From Tolypothrix sp. PCC 7712 (GTDB taxonomy: Bacteria > Cyanobacteriota > Cyanobacteriia > Cyanobacteriales > Nostocaceae): a stretch of 64,000 bases of DNA. Each line of letters starts with the position of its first letter. Position 1 is the first letter of the stretch. Below are positions 27,280 through 35,656 of this stretch, one piece after another. Where the stretch lies: the NCBI RefSeq assembly GCF_025860405.1, contig NZ_CP063785.1, positions 62,001 to 126,000 on the forward strand, written 5' to 3'. A program made the position numbers and the translations under genes. Below the pieces are notes generated by a model. The model saw only the letters and a program-made list of their open reading frames with translations. It was not told where the DNA came from and made no database searches.

Positions 27280-28923
27280 TTACAATTTGCAGCTTAATTC
27301 GCCGGCTTTTTGGGTGAAGCGGCGATTTTCACGATAGTCTACAGGACAATCGATAACTGCGGGGACATCTTGGGCTAAAGCTTCTTTAAGAACAGGAATT
27401 AAATCTGTCGCAGCTTCAACTCTGTAACCTTTTAAACCCATGCTTTCGGCTAATTTGACAAAGTCAGGATTACCAAAGCGGATAAAAGCTGACTGTCCTG
27501 GGCCAAAATGATTTTCTTGCTTCCACTCAATTAACCCATAGCCACCATCATTAAATATTAAGGTGACGAAGGGAGTACCGACGCGCAAAGCTGTTTCTAA
27601 TTCCTGGCAATTCATCATAAAGCCTCCATCGCCAGTTGCAGCCACTACTTTGCGGTTGGGATAAACGAGTTTTGCAGCTAAAGCGCCAGGAATAGCAATT
27701 CCCATTGCTGCAAAGCCGTTGGAAATAATGCAAGTATTGGGGCTATGACAATGATAATGGCGGGCAATCCACATTTTATGTGCCCCTACATCCGAGATGA
27801 CAATATCATCAGGGCCCATCACTTGCCGCAAGTCATAAATTAATTTTTGCGGTTTGATAGGAAAGCCATCATCATGGGCGTGTTCTTCGTAGTCGGCACG
27901 AATATTTGGTTTTAAGCTGATAGCGTAGGGATTGGGTTTATTTTGTCTATCGGCTAACTTTAAAATTTCAACCAGAGAATCAGAAATATCACCAATTACT
28001 TCTGCCTGGGGAATATAACTGCTATCAATTTCTGCGGAACTGAGGGCAATATGAATAACGGGAATTTGTCCGTCGGGATTCCATTTTTTTGGTGAAAATT
28101 CGATTAAATCGTAGCCAATAGCAATTACTAAATCTGTGTTATCAAAGCCGCAGGTAATAAAATCACGTTGCTGCAATCCCACTGACCATAAGGCTAAGTT
28201 ATGAGTATAAGGAATCACGCCTTTACCCATAAAAGTATTAGCAACGGGAATATTTAGTTGGGTAGCAAATTGGGTAACTGCATCACTTGCTTGGGCGCGA
28301 ATCGCTCCATTACCTACTAAGATTAATGGGTTTACTGCTTGGGAAATTGCCGCAGCAGCAGCGCGAATACTAGCAAACGATGCATAGGTTTTTTCAATTT
28401 TATCTTTACGCAAGGGTTTGCCTTCTACAGCCATAGCGGCAATATTTTCTGGTAAATCGATATGTACTGCACCTGGTTTTTCCGATTGCGATCGCTTAAA
28501 GGCTTTCCGGACGACTTCGGGTGTAATACTAGGGCGAACAATTTGCTTATTCCACTTAGTAACCGGGGCAAACATTGCCACTAAATCTAAATATTGATGG
28601 GATTCGATATGCATTCTATCGGTTCCCACTTGTCCGGTAATTGCTACTAGTGGCGCACCATCAAGGTTAGCATCTGCTACCCCAGTCATTAAATTAGTCG
28701 CCCCAGGGCCAAGGGTAGAAAGACAAACCCCAGCTTTCCCAGTTAAGCGTCCATAGACATCTGCCATGAATGCTGCACCCTGTTCGTGACGGGTAGTAAT
28801 AAATTTAATGGAAGATGTTTTTAAAGCCTCTAAAACATGGAGGTTTTCTTCACCAGGAAGCCCAAAAAGATATTCTACACCTTCATTTTCTAAACACTTT
28901 ACTAATAACTCTGCTGTATTCAT
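27280..28923 (-). CDS. Thiamine-diphosphate decarboxylase, likely 2-oxoglutarate decarboxylase
   Basis: A 547-residue enzyme of the acetolactate synthase fold. The cofactor-activating glutamate is in TTRHEQGAAFMADVYGR, and the ThDP/Mg motif is GDGGFMMNCQELETA with the downstream FNDGGYGL. Genes like this are annotated acetolactate synthase, but it lies directly downstream of a succinate-semialdehyde dehydrogenase gene (93-bp gap). That pairing is the arrangement of the enzymes shown in Synechococcus sp. PCC 7002 to decarboxylate 2-oxoglutarate to succinic semialdehyde and oxidise it to succinate, closing the TCA cycle without 2-oxoglutarate dehydrogenase. The functional call is therefore an inference from context and family; acetolactate synthase (AlsS type) is the alternative. 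Confidence 0.75.
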   Translation of the reverse strand: MNTAELLVKCLENEGVEYLFGLPGEENLHVLEALKTSSIKFITTRHEQGAAFMADVYGRLTGKAGVCLSTLGPGATNLMTGVADANLDGAPLVAITGQVGTDRMHIESHQYLDLVAMFAPVTKWNKQIVRPSITPEVVRKAFKRSQSEKPGAVHIDLPENIAAMAVEGKPLRKDKIEKTYASFASIRAAAAAISQAVNPLILVGNGAIRAQASDAVTQFATQLNIPVANTFMGKGVIPYTHNLALWSVGLQQRDFITCGFDNTDLVIAIGYDLIEFSPKKWNPDGQIPVIHIALSSAEIDSSYIPQAEVIGDISDSLVEILKLADRQNKPNPYAISLKPNIRADYEEHAHDDGFPIKPQKLIYDLRQVMGPDDIVISDVGAHKMWIARHYHCHSPNTCIISNGFAAMGIAIPGALAAKLVYPNRKVVAATGDGGFMMNCQELETALRVGTPFVTLIFNDGGYGLIEWKQENHFGPGQSAFIRFGNPDFVKLAESMGLKGYRVEAATDLIPVLKEALAQDVPAVIDCPVDYRENRRFTQKAGELSCKL

Positions 28924-28939
28924 TTTGTTTCCTCAATAT

Positions 28940-29012
28940 TGTTGTTTGCCATTTGTCATTCGTCATTCGTCAAAAAACAAATGACAAATGACAAATGACC
29001 AATGACTAATGA
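28940..29012. repeat. Short tandem repeats (TTTGTCATTCGTCATT type)
   Basis: GCCATTTGTCATTCGTCATT and then ACAAATG/ATGACAA units in the opposite sense form a small inverted set of heptamers between the two TCA-cycle genes. Confidence 0.65.
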
Positions 29013-29016
29013 CTAA

Positions 29017-30384
29017 CTATTTAACCCACACAGTTTTAACATTGACAAACTCATGTATTCCCTGAATGCTCAATTCTCTACCATACCCAGAACGTTTGAT
29101 ACCGCCGAAAGGTAGGCGGGGGTCGGATTTCACCATTCCGTTAATAAATACTGCGCCAGCGTCAATTTCTGTAACTAAGCGATCGCGTTCTTGGGCGTTG
29201 GTTGTCCAAGCGCTTGCGCCTAAGCCAAAGGGTGTGGCGTTAGCAAGTTTAATGGCTGCGTCAATATCGGGAACACGGAATAATAAGGCTACTGGCCCAA
29301 AAAATTCTTCTTGGGCGATCGCACTATCTTGGGGAATATCTATGATGATGGTGGGTGGATAAAAGTTACCAGGACGATCGGCTAAAAGTTGTCCGCCTGT
29401 GAGGACTTTACCGCCGCTTTTAACGGCAGTTTGGACTTGTTGGTCTAATTCCTGGAGAATATCAGGAGTTGCCAATGGGCCTAAGTCGGTGTCTAGTTGC
29501 ATGGGATCGCCAACTTTTAAAGCCAGAAATTTATCTAACAACAGTTTTTCAAATTTATCAGCGATCGCTTCTGCAACAATGAAACGTTTCGCTGCTATAC
29601 ATGATTGCCCGCTATTCAACATTCGTGCTGTAGTAGCTGTGACAACTGCTGTCTCTATATCAGCACTCTCTAACACGATGAATGGATCGCTTCCACCCAA
29701 TTCTAGGACTGTTTTTTTAATTTGTTTACCTGCCGCAGCTGCTAAGGATGCACCAGCAGGTTCACTTCCGGTTAAGGTAGCAGCTTTGACTCTCTCATCA
29801 GCCATCAAATCGGCTACTTTCGCTGCACCGATTAATAGTGTTTGAAAAGCACCTTCAGGAAACCCAGCGCGGCGAATAATATCTTCAATTGCTAAGGCAC
29901 ATTGCGGTACATTAGATGCGTGTTTAAGTAAACCAACATTACCCGCCATTAGTGCTGGCGCAGCAAAGCGAAACACTTGCCAGAAAGGGAAATTCCACGG
30001 CATCACGGCGAGAATTACACCTAATGGCTGGTAACGCACAAAACTCTGACTGGCATCGGTTTTTACAGAAACATCAGCTAAGAAATCAGCCGCATTTTCT
30101 GCATAGTAGCGACAGACAGCCGCACATTTTTCCGCTTCTGCGATCGCAGCTTTTAAAGGCTTACCCATTTCCAGGGTCATTAACTTGCCAAATTCTGCCT
30201 TCTCTTGTTCTAAAATCTCAGCAGCTTTGATCAGCCATTGCGATCGCTCTCTAAAACTAGTTTTGCGGTAATGCTCAAAAGCCTCACCAGCTAAATCTAG
30301 CTTCGCAGCAATTTCTGTATCATTCAGCGCCTCAAAAGTCTTGATTGTCTCCCCAGTGGCAGGATTAATGGTGGCGATAGCCAT
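29017..30384 (-). CDS. NAD(P)-dependent succinate-semialdehyde dehydrogenase
   Basis: A 455-residue aldehyde dehydrogenase. The nucleotide-binding segment is MPWNFPFWQVFRFAAPALMAGN, the catalytic glutamate is in LELGGSDPFIV, and the nucleophile is in NSGQSCIAAKRF. The C-terminal end carries PFGGIKRSGYGREL. It opens with INPATGETIKTFEAL, typical of the GabD/SSADH branch. It is upstream of and co-directional with the probable 2-oxoglutarate decarboxylase, which supplies succinic semialdehyde, so both would complete the cyanobacterial TCA cycle. A cytosolic location is expected, as no signal peptide is seen. Other aldehydes may also be used. Confidence 0.88.
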   Translation of the reverse strand: MAIATINPATGETIKTFEALNDTEIAAKLDLAGEAFEHYRKTSFRERSQWLIKAAEILEQEKAEFGKLMTLEMGKPLKAAIAEAEKCAAVCRYYAENAADFLADVSVKTDASQSFVRYQPLGVILAVMPWNFPFWQVFRFAAPALMAGNVGLLKHASNVPQCALAIEDIIRRAGFPEGAFQTLLIGAAKVADLMADERVKAATLTGSEPAGASLAAAAGKQIKKTVLELGGSDPFIVLESADIETAVVTATTARMLNSGQSCIAAKRFIVAEAIADKFEKLLLDKFLALKVGDPMQLDTDLGPLATPDILQELDQQVQTAVKSGGKVLTGGQLLADRPGNFYPPTIIIDIPQDSAIAQEEFFGPVALLFRVPDIDAAIKLANATPFGLGASAWTTNAQERDRLVTEIDAGAVFINGMVKSDPRLPFGGIKRSGYGRELSIQGIHEFVNVKTVWVK

Positions 30385-30626
30385 TGCCTGACCTCCGTTT
30401 AAAATTAGCTTGAAGTAGCTCCTTAGTGTTACACATATCTTTTGAGGAAGCTACCATCTAAATTGTAGACTTTTAGCCAATATTTACTTTTGTAATGTTA
30501 AAGATTTGCAACTTAAAATGTCGCTAAATATACAGCTTAATTTAGTATTTATACTTGTTTAAAACCTAAATTTAACCGCATCACCAAAGTCTATCCCCCT
30601 CATCTCCCTCATCTCCCTCATCCCCC

Positions 30627-31778
30627 TCATCCCCCATCATCTTGCTTTAACGCCCTGCGCGCCAACTTAACGTAAGTTTTCACGGTAGTATAGGGCATTT
30701 CTAAATCTTCGGCTATTACTTGCAAAGATTCTCCCATTTCGCGCCTTGCCAAGATTGTCGCCCAGGTTGCAGCAATTTTATCAGTGCGATCGCCTCCTGT
30801 GCGTTTCCTTTGGGCGGTGAATATTTCTGTTAATTCTGCAATCCTCTCCCCCAGCAGATTTGTCAGTAACTGCGTGGGTGTAGTTGGTTCTGGTTCCAAC
30901 CAATCTAAGCGCGTTTGTCCGAGTCCAAAGGTGGTTTTGTGTCCTGTACCGCAGTAAGGCGCAAGTCTCACTAAGGCATAAAACAAGCGGGTAAATTCTG
31001 TATTAGCTAAAGCAGCTTTACTCAAACCACAGGAAATCGCCCCTGTAAAGCCAGTCACGGAACCGCGTTTACCAGCCGCCACTTTTACCGATTCCAACCG
31101 ATGCTGATGAATAATCACCCCTTCATCTATCCAATCGAGGAAAGCTTCTGTTTCTATGGGAATTCCCGAAAAGTCATTCCAACGGCGCAAATAGCTGTGG
31201 AAGAGATTTACAGGCACAGGAAGGGGGAAATGATGACCTTTGCGGCGGAAACTGGTAGGGGAAACAAAGCTGAGACTGACGTTAGTTTGTTTCTCCACAG
31301 ATGACTGCAACAATTGGGCGTAGGTTGTGGGTGGATGAGCAATACTCACCTGTTTAATTTGCAAGGGCGCATCCCTTAAAGCTAAAGTTTGTGGCAGTTG
31401 GGTTAACCATTGACCCAGAAACTGCGCTACCCTCGGAGATAGGGCGTTAACGTGCCAGTGATAAGTCTGCTTTGCTTCTAGATGCAGCTGTCTACCAGTA
31501 GGAACGAGTTGACCTTCCAACGCTGAGATATTGAAAGGCTTTTCCGATTCGCCATCATGGAGATAAGCCGAGAGTTCCGGGTTGAATTGTCGTACTTGGT
31601 CAAGAAACCAAGCATGAAGCCCAATTGTATACTGCGAATATAGGGAAGTAGAACTAATAGCTTCAAGGTCAAACACCAATCCCAACAATTCTGTATCATC
31701 AGCCCACGTAGGAACAGAGGACTTAGTCACAGATTTGGACTTGGCTTTGCGAGTGGTAGATATTGCTGCTCTTGCCAT
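30627..31778 (-). CDS. cas6: Cas6 pre-crRNA endoribonuclease with C-terminal helix-turn-helix
   Basis: A 383-residue RAMP-fold endoribonuclease that cuts CRISPR transcripts within repeats. After a basic N-terminal tail (TTRKAKSKSVTK) come two ferredoxin-like domains; the glycine-rich hallmark is CGTGHKTTFGLGQTRLD at about 290. The N-terminal catalytic histidine is most likely in the region around QYTIGLHAWF. Unusually, about 60 residues follow the RAMP part and read as a helix-turn-helix (MGESLQVIAEDLEMPYTTVK, then TYVKLARRALK), similar to sigma-region-4 or NarL-like helices. The gene lies beyond the array, in the same direction as the type III-D operon. The tail could bind DNA, perhaps the array promoter, or the crRNA; no function is known to me. 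Confidence 0.85.
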   Translation of the reverse strand: MARAAISTTRKAKSKSVTKSSVPTWADDTELLGLVFDLEAISSTSLYSQYTIGLHAWFLDQVRQFNPELSAYLHDGESEKPFNISALEGQLVPTGRQLHLEAKQTYHWHVNALSPRVAQFLGQWLTQLPQTLALRDAPLQIKQVSIAHPPTTYAQLLQSSVEKQTNVSLSFVSPTSFRRKGHHFPLPVPVNLFHSYLRRWNDFSGIPIETEAFLDWIDEGVIIHQHRLESVKVAAGKRGSVTGFTGAISCGLSKAALANTEFTRLFYALVRLAPYCGTGHKTTFGLGQTRLDWLEPEPTTPTQLLTNLLGERIAELTEIFTAQRKRTGGDRTDKIAATWATILARREMGESLQVIAEDLEMPYTTVKTYVKLARRALKQDDGG

Positions 31779-32568
31779 CGCTGCTTGCTATGCAAATAAT
31801 GTGGAATATTTTACTGTGGTTTCATCCCCTGTGGGGGACTAGGAACTGGGGATTGGGGATTGGGGTAATGGGTAATGGGTAATGGGTAATGGGTAATGGG
31901 AAGGAAAACTTGGCCCCTTAGCTGTTGACTATTATCCGTTAACCAAATTCTGATACCAATTATCCTTTCTGTGAAGCTGCACATATTTTAGATCCCCCAA
32001 AATCCCCCTTTTTAAGGGGGATTTTGATGATTGATTCCGGTTCCACCCTTAAAAAGGGGGGCTAGGGGGGATCTGATTCTATGCAGATCCATCAAGAATT
32101 GATATGAGTTTAAAATGTTATCTCTTGTGGTATTGATATTTATGTAATTTCCAGGCATTGGACATTGAATTAAAAATAAATAGGGATCAATTTCAACATA
32201 ATTCGTAATTAGTTATTAACTCTACAATTGTTGAGTTATGTAAAGCAAAAATTAGGTTTTTACGCAGTCTGTAATTGCTGAAATTGTTTATTTTCAAGGG
32301 AATCAGCAAAATATTACAGATTGTAAAACAATCGCTCAATATTAGTGGTGATTATTTTTCTGTTTCAAAGAGAATTTATTTATGAATTAAAAATAAATTA
32401 GTTTTTTTGACTTTTTAGTGTAAAATTTATCCTTCCAATTCATGTTAGTTGCAAACTTTGCCGAATCGCATTGTTGCAGTCTGGTTGGCTGAATCTTTGA
32501 TGCGAAAAATAATCATTCTCAGAAAAAGCGATCGCTCTTTTCAAACCTGAGTGTATGGGTGAATAATT
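31779..32568. other. Spacer between cas6 and the CRISPR array
   Basis: GGGTAAT tandem units lie at about 31864-31900. The AT-rich stretch 32100-32560 has no recognisable gene. Because the array is read leftward, this is the trailer side and probably carries the promoter for cas6. Confidence 0.5.
31990..32074. repeat. Nested inverted repeat, dispersed cyanobacterial type
   Basis: Outer arms of about 29 bp (31990-32018 and 32046-32074, about five mismatches) begin AGATCCCCC and end GGGGGATCT. An inner hairpin AATCCCCC/GGGGGATT is nested within. It looks like a non-autonomous mobile repeat. Confidence 0.7.
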
Positions 32569-33127
32569 CTCATAATCCCCTTACGGGGGAAGTGTAAGCG
32601 TAACAGTACAGATAAAACTAAAGTAATTGGTCATACTGCTGGGTTTCCATCCCCTTGCGGGGTAGGTGTAAGCATAACTAAGTCCGATACCGCTTGTTGG
32701 ATATACAGCGATATGTTTCCATCCCCTTGTGGGGTAAGTGTAAGCGTAACCGTTCAAGCTTGGAAGGAAGCTGTTCATGCACAAATCGGGTTTCCATCCC
32801 CTTGCGGGGTAGGTGTAAGCGTAACTACTTGAAGAAACCGAAGGCTTCGACGGTGATATCCAGTTTCCATCCCCTTGCGGGGTAGGTGTAAGCGTAACAA
32901 TCTTAGACCAGTGTTTAGCAATACCCCAGTCACCGTTTCCATCCCCTTGCGGGGTAGGTGTAAGCGTAACCCAGCACCCTATGCTCTGCAAATGGGATTG
33001 GGACGTAGGTTTCCATCCCCTTGCGGGGTAGGTGTAAGCGTAACCTGCCGACTATAACAGGATAAAGAGAGTCTGCCTAGGTAGCTATGTTGTTTCCATC
33101 CCCTTGCGGGGTAGGTGTAAGCGTAAC
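32569..33127 (-). CRISPR. CRISPR array, 8 repeats of 36 bp, 7 spacers
   Basis: Plus-strand repeats begin GTTTCCATCCCC and end GTAAGCGTAAC, at 32569, 32643, 32715, 32790, 32863, 32935, 33009 and 33092. Spacers are 38, 36, 39, 37, 36, 38 and 47 bases. Read on the minus strand, the repeat begins GTTACGCTTACACC, has a CCCCGCAAGGGG stem-loop and ends ATGGAAAC, which fits the 8-base crRNA tag of type III systems. The array should therefore be transcribed leftward with the leader at the right. In agreement, the leftmost repeat (32569-32604) is degenerate in its first half, and the next two have one and two changes. It lies between the type III-D genes and cas6, all in the same direction. Spacer targets cannot be told from sequence alone. 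Confidence 0.97.
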
Positions 33128-33509
33128 CCCTCGATTTGAAACCCTTATCCTATATAGCTTCTAGAGGCGGTTTGCGGCCGATACTAATTTTATTGCTTTT
33201 CCGCCAGCAAAATATCCAGAAAAAATCTCTGAAAGCCTTACAGGATAAGCGAACGGCCGATTCCACGAAAAAATTAGGGTTTCAGCGATTTGGCGGATCG
33301 GCCGCAAAACCGCTTTTTCCTGTCCAGGGTAGTATGGAAATCTACCCCAGAAACACAATATATTTATTGAATTTTCAAGGTTCTGTGGTCTAAAAAAGCT
33401 AGAGAAAGCACTGAGGACTTTACAGTAACTTTGCAATGTAAATAACTTAATTCAATAACTTATCTTCGTCAAGCTTTACCTATAAAAAACTTTAAGCTCA
33501 AATACTGAG
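33128..33509 (-). promoter_or_regulatory. Probable CRISPR leader with inverted-repeat structure
   Basis: GCGGTTTGCGGCCGAT (33167-33182) pairs with 33297-33313 with one bulged base. CCGCCA (33202-33207) pairs with TGGCGG (33291-33296). The octamer CGGCCGAT occurs at 33175 and 33254 and inverted at 33297. A further pair (GAAACCCT near 33138, AGGGTTTC near 33276) would cross the main stem. The region may be the leader, a structured RNA or both; no promoter was identified. Confidence 0.4.
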
Positions 33510-34154
33510 TTAACTTACACACTTTACACTTTTAATGCTGCCATCTTCTTTGAGAGACACAATTTTTACCTTAACCATCTGTCCTTCTTGCAAAGAACTG
33601 GCTTTTTTCGGTTCCTTCTCTGTTAACCTAATCGTCCCCAAAATTTCATAGGTGACTTTATTACTATTGATTTTGGTAACTTGAGCCTCGATAATTTGCT
33701 CAACTTGAAAGTCTTGCGCTTGAACCACTTTGGCAATTTCCACTTGACGCGCTGACTCAAGCACAGTGGTTTGAGGTGTAGCAATTTCCCCAATCGGGAC
33801 ACCAGCATCTTTGTAATAACGCATCAAGCGCGCTACCCAACCTAAAATTTGCAGCATGGTATGAGCATCGCTCACAGTTTTGAGATAATCGCTACAGGCT
33901 TTCTCGATACTGCGGTAATAATCGGTAGTTTTGCTGCTATGTCCAATGTGTTTACCGTTACTAACAAGGGTTTTCAGGTATTGGAAAAACCTAGAAGTTG
34001 CATTTTGCTGATTTACAGAAGCGCGCAGGTAAGCAACAGCTTTACCCAATTCGTTGATATCTGTATTATCTCTCACTAAAGTTTGAGCGATCGCATGGGC
34101 AATTTCCCACTGTGCATCCGTGAGAGATTCGGAAGATAATTCAGCTATTGTCAT
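33510..34154 (-). CDS. Unknown protein at the end of the type III-D operon
   Basis: A 214-residue protein that I do not recognise. Residues 1 to about 125 look all-helical (for example FFQYLKTLVSNGKHIGH and AHTMLQILGWVARLMRYY), a composition like type III small subunits. Residues about 140-214 look beta-rich, with QIIEAQVTKINSNKVTYEIL and LQEGQMVKVKIVSLKEDGSI, which resembles an OB-fold or TRAM/S1-like RNA-binding barrel. It starts three bases after the preceding RAMP gene stops, so it belongs to the operon. Candidate roles are an RNA-binding accessory subunit or a second small subunit; neither is proven. It is the last gene before the leader and array. Confidence 0.7.
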   Translation of the reverse strand: MTIAELSSESLTDAQWEIAHAIAQTLVRDNTDINELGKAVAYLRASVNQQNATSRFFQYLKTLVSNGKHIGHSSKTTDYYRSIEKACSDYLKTVSDAHTMLQILGWVARLMRYYKDAGVPIGEIATPQTTVLESARQVEIAKVVQAQDFQVEQIIEAQVTKINSNKVTYEILGTIRLTEKEPKKASSLQEGQMVKVKIVSLKEDGSIKSVKCVS

Positions 34155-34157
34155 AAT

Positions 34158-35210
34158 TTAGTACATTCCCGATGGTGGTTCGCGATCGGTGGGATAGCGT
34201 AAAATTGCAGCCAGTTCTTCTAATTGCGGTTTTTGAATCAAGCGTGAATGTGCTGCTTGAATTTTTTCTTTGATAAATTGTTGTAATTTTTCCCCAGTCA
34301 ACTCATCAGATTGATTGAGATTATAAGCTGAATAACGCTGTTTCAGGTTTTGCGGTTGGTGGATTTTATCGATATTCACAGTCATTGTTCCCATCCCTAT
34401 CGGTTTACCACCGCCAACTTTTAAAGCCATCGGATATTTAGCATCTTGTCCTAAGACAATTAATAAAGTACCTAATTCTTCGGCTGTCAGATTTTTAAAA
34501 TGTAATTGAGTGGTGAAAATATATTCTCTACCAGCTTGTTGTACAGGAATTCCTGAATTTTGACCTTTATCAATTGCCTTGAAAGTATTATAATAAAACT
34601 TGCGTCCAGCAACTTTTCCTCTAATAAAATATGCCCCACGTTCATCAGGACGAGGACGATATAATGAGGGCATAAATCCTGTAGAAAAGCTGATATTTTC
34701 ACACTTAGCATCGTTAAAATCTAGCAAACCTTGCCAATCTAAAGCACCAAAAACTCTACTCGCAGGACAAAGTTGTTCTTTGTGGCGACAAGGTAAGCGT
34801 TCTGGGGGGATTTTATCTCTATATCTATTAGTAATTACTGCTAAAGTACTATTAGTAATCGCCTCATAGACAGAGCGGATACAACCTTTCAGTGAACTAC
34901 CTTGAATTGATAGCTTCTGGTCTACACCCTGTACCATTGTTTTAATCAGGGGAATTTTTTGACCGATATCGCTACCCATAACCACCACCCCTGTAGAGAC
35001 ATGAAGAGGAGTCTGCACTTTGAGGGTAAGATACAAAGTACCATGCAGGCGATCGCTAAAATATTTATGATGTCCAATTGGACGCTGTAAATTAGGGCGT
35101 TCAGTTGGAAAGGAAACGAATTCGTAAGGTTTTGGCGGAAGTTCTGGCGATGAACCCCCACCGCTAGAACGGTTAGGTGGTTGAGGTCTTGAGGGGCGAT
35201 TTACTGTCAT
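34158..35210 (-). CDS. Type III-D Cas7-like RAMP protein
   Basis: A 350-residue RAMP-superfamily backbone subunit of the crRNA-guided complex. A proline-rich N-terminal tail (RPSRPQPPNRSSGGGSSPEL) precedes LYLTLKVQTPLHVSTG. GSSLKGCIRSVYEA is the basic RNA-binding helix usual in Cas7 proteins, and KVGGGKPIGMGTMTV is the glycine-rich loop. MGSDIGQKIPLIK carries an aspartate in the position of the target-RNA-cleaving residue of Csm3. A CRHKEQLCPASRVFGAL segment has two cysteines that could bind metal. It starts two bases before the Csx19-like stop. The extra N-terminal tail and C-terminal helix set it apart from the other three Cas7-like proteins here. Confidence 0.82.
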   Translation of the reverse strand: MTVNRPSRPQPPNRSSGGGSSPELPPKPYEFVSFPTERPNLQRPIGHHKYFSDRLHGTLYLTLKVQTPLHVSTGVVVMGSDIGQKIPLIKTMVQGVDQKLSIQGSSLKGCIRSVYEAITNSTLAVITNRYRDKIPPERLPCRHKEQLCPASRVFGALDWQGLLDFNDAKCENISFSTGFMPSLYRPRPDERGAYFIRGKVAGRKFYYNTFKAIDKGQNSGIPVQQAGREYIFTTQLHFKNLTAEELGTLLIVLGQDAKYPMALKVGGGKPIGMGTMTVNIDKIHQPQNLKQRYSAYNLNQSDELTGEKLQQFIKEKIQAAHSRLIQKPQLEELAAILRYPTDREPPSGMY

Positions 35211-35212
35211 AA

Positions 35213-35656
35213 TTATTGTTTAATTGTCAAAGCGACAAAGTGAACTGTAGAAGTTTGTTTATCGATAAAATAGCGTTGAGCAATATTTGATGCTTTCTCA
35301 GGAAATCCTTTCGGAAAACGGGTTTCTGTAGATGCATATAAATGAGCATTTCTGTCTTGCGTTTCCCATTTTTCACCCACAGGGCTAAAATCAGCATACT
35401 CACCAGCAACAGTTAAAAGCAGCACTTCATAACTATTTTTGCGCTTATACTTCCATCTCAATTCACAATTTTGATTAAACATTTGTCCTTCCAGCATCGG
35501 GAAGTCATCTTCTGTGGGTGCTTGTCTCCAATTATCGCTAACTTTATGAGTCCATCTCAGGAAGTAGTAACTAGGTTCAATTGCAAATTCTTGAATTAAA
35601 TCGAGCAATTCTGCAACTGATAAAAGTTTTTCTTTTACACCAACAAAAGCCGTCAT
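35213..35656 (-). CDS. csx19: Csx19-like type III-D protein
   Basis: A 147-residue protein when started at MTAFVGVKEKLLS (35656), where ATGA overlaps the preceding gene's stop; a longer frame to 35683 is possible but less likely. The segments YYFLRWTHKVSDNWRQ and LEGQMFNQNCELRWKYK resemble the small Csx19 (TIGR03984) family found in type III-D loci, and the context agrees. The structure in related complexes has not been assigned a catalytic role. No catalytic motif is visible. It lies between two RAMP genes and is translationally coupled to the upstream one. Confidence 0.6.
   Translation of the reverse strand: MTAFVGVKEKLLSVAELLDLIQEFAIEPSYYFLRWTHKVSDNWRQAPTEDDFPMLEGQMFNQNCELRWKYKRKNSYEVLLLTVAGEYADFSPVGEKWETQDRNAHLYASTETRFPKGFPEKASNIAQRYFIDKQTSTVHFVALTIKQ

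Noticed and set aside
32581..33057. Frames across the CRISPR array
   Set aside because: Their repeated residue pattern is just the translation of the 36-bp repeat.
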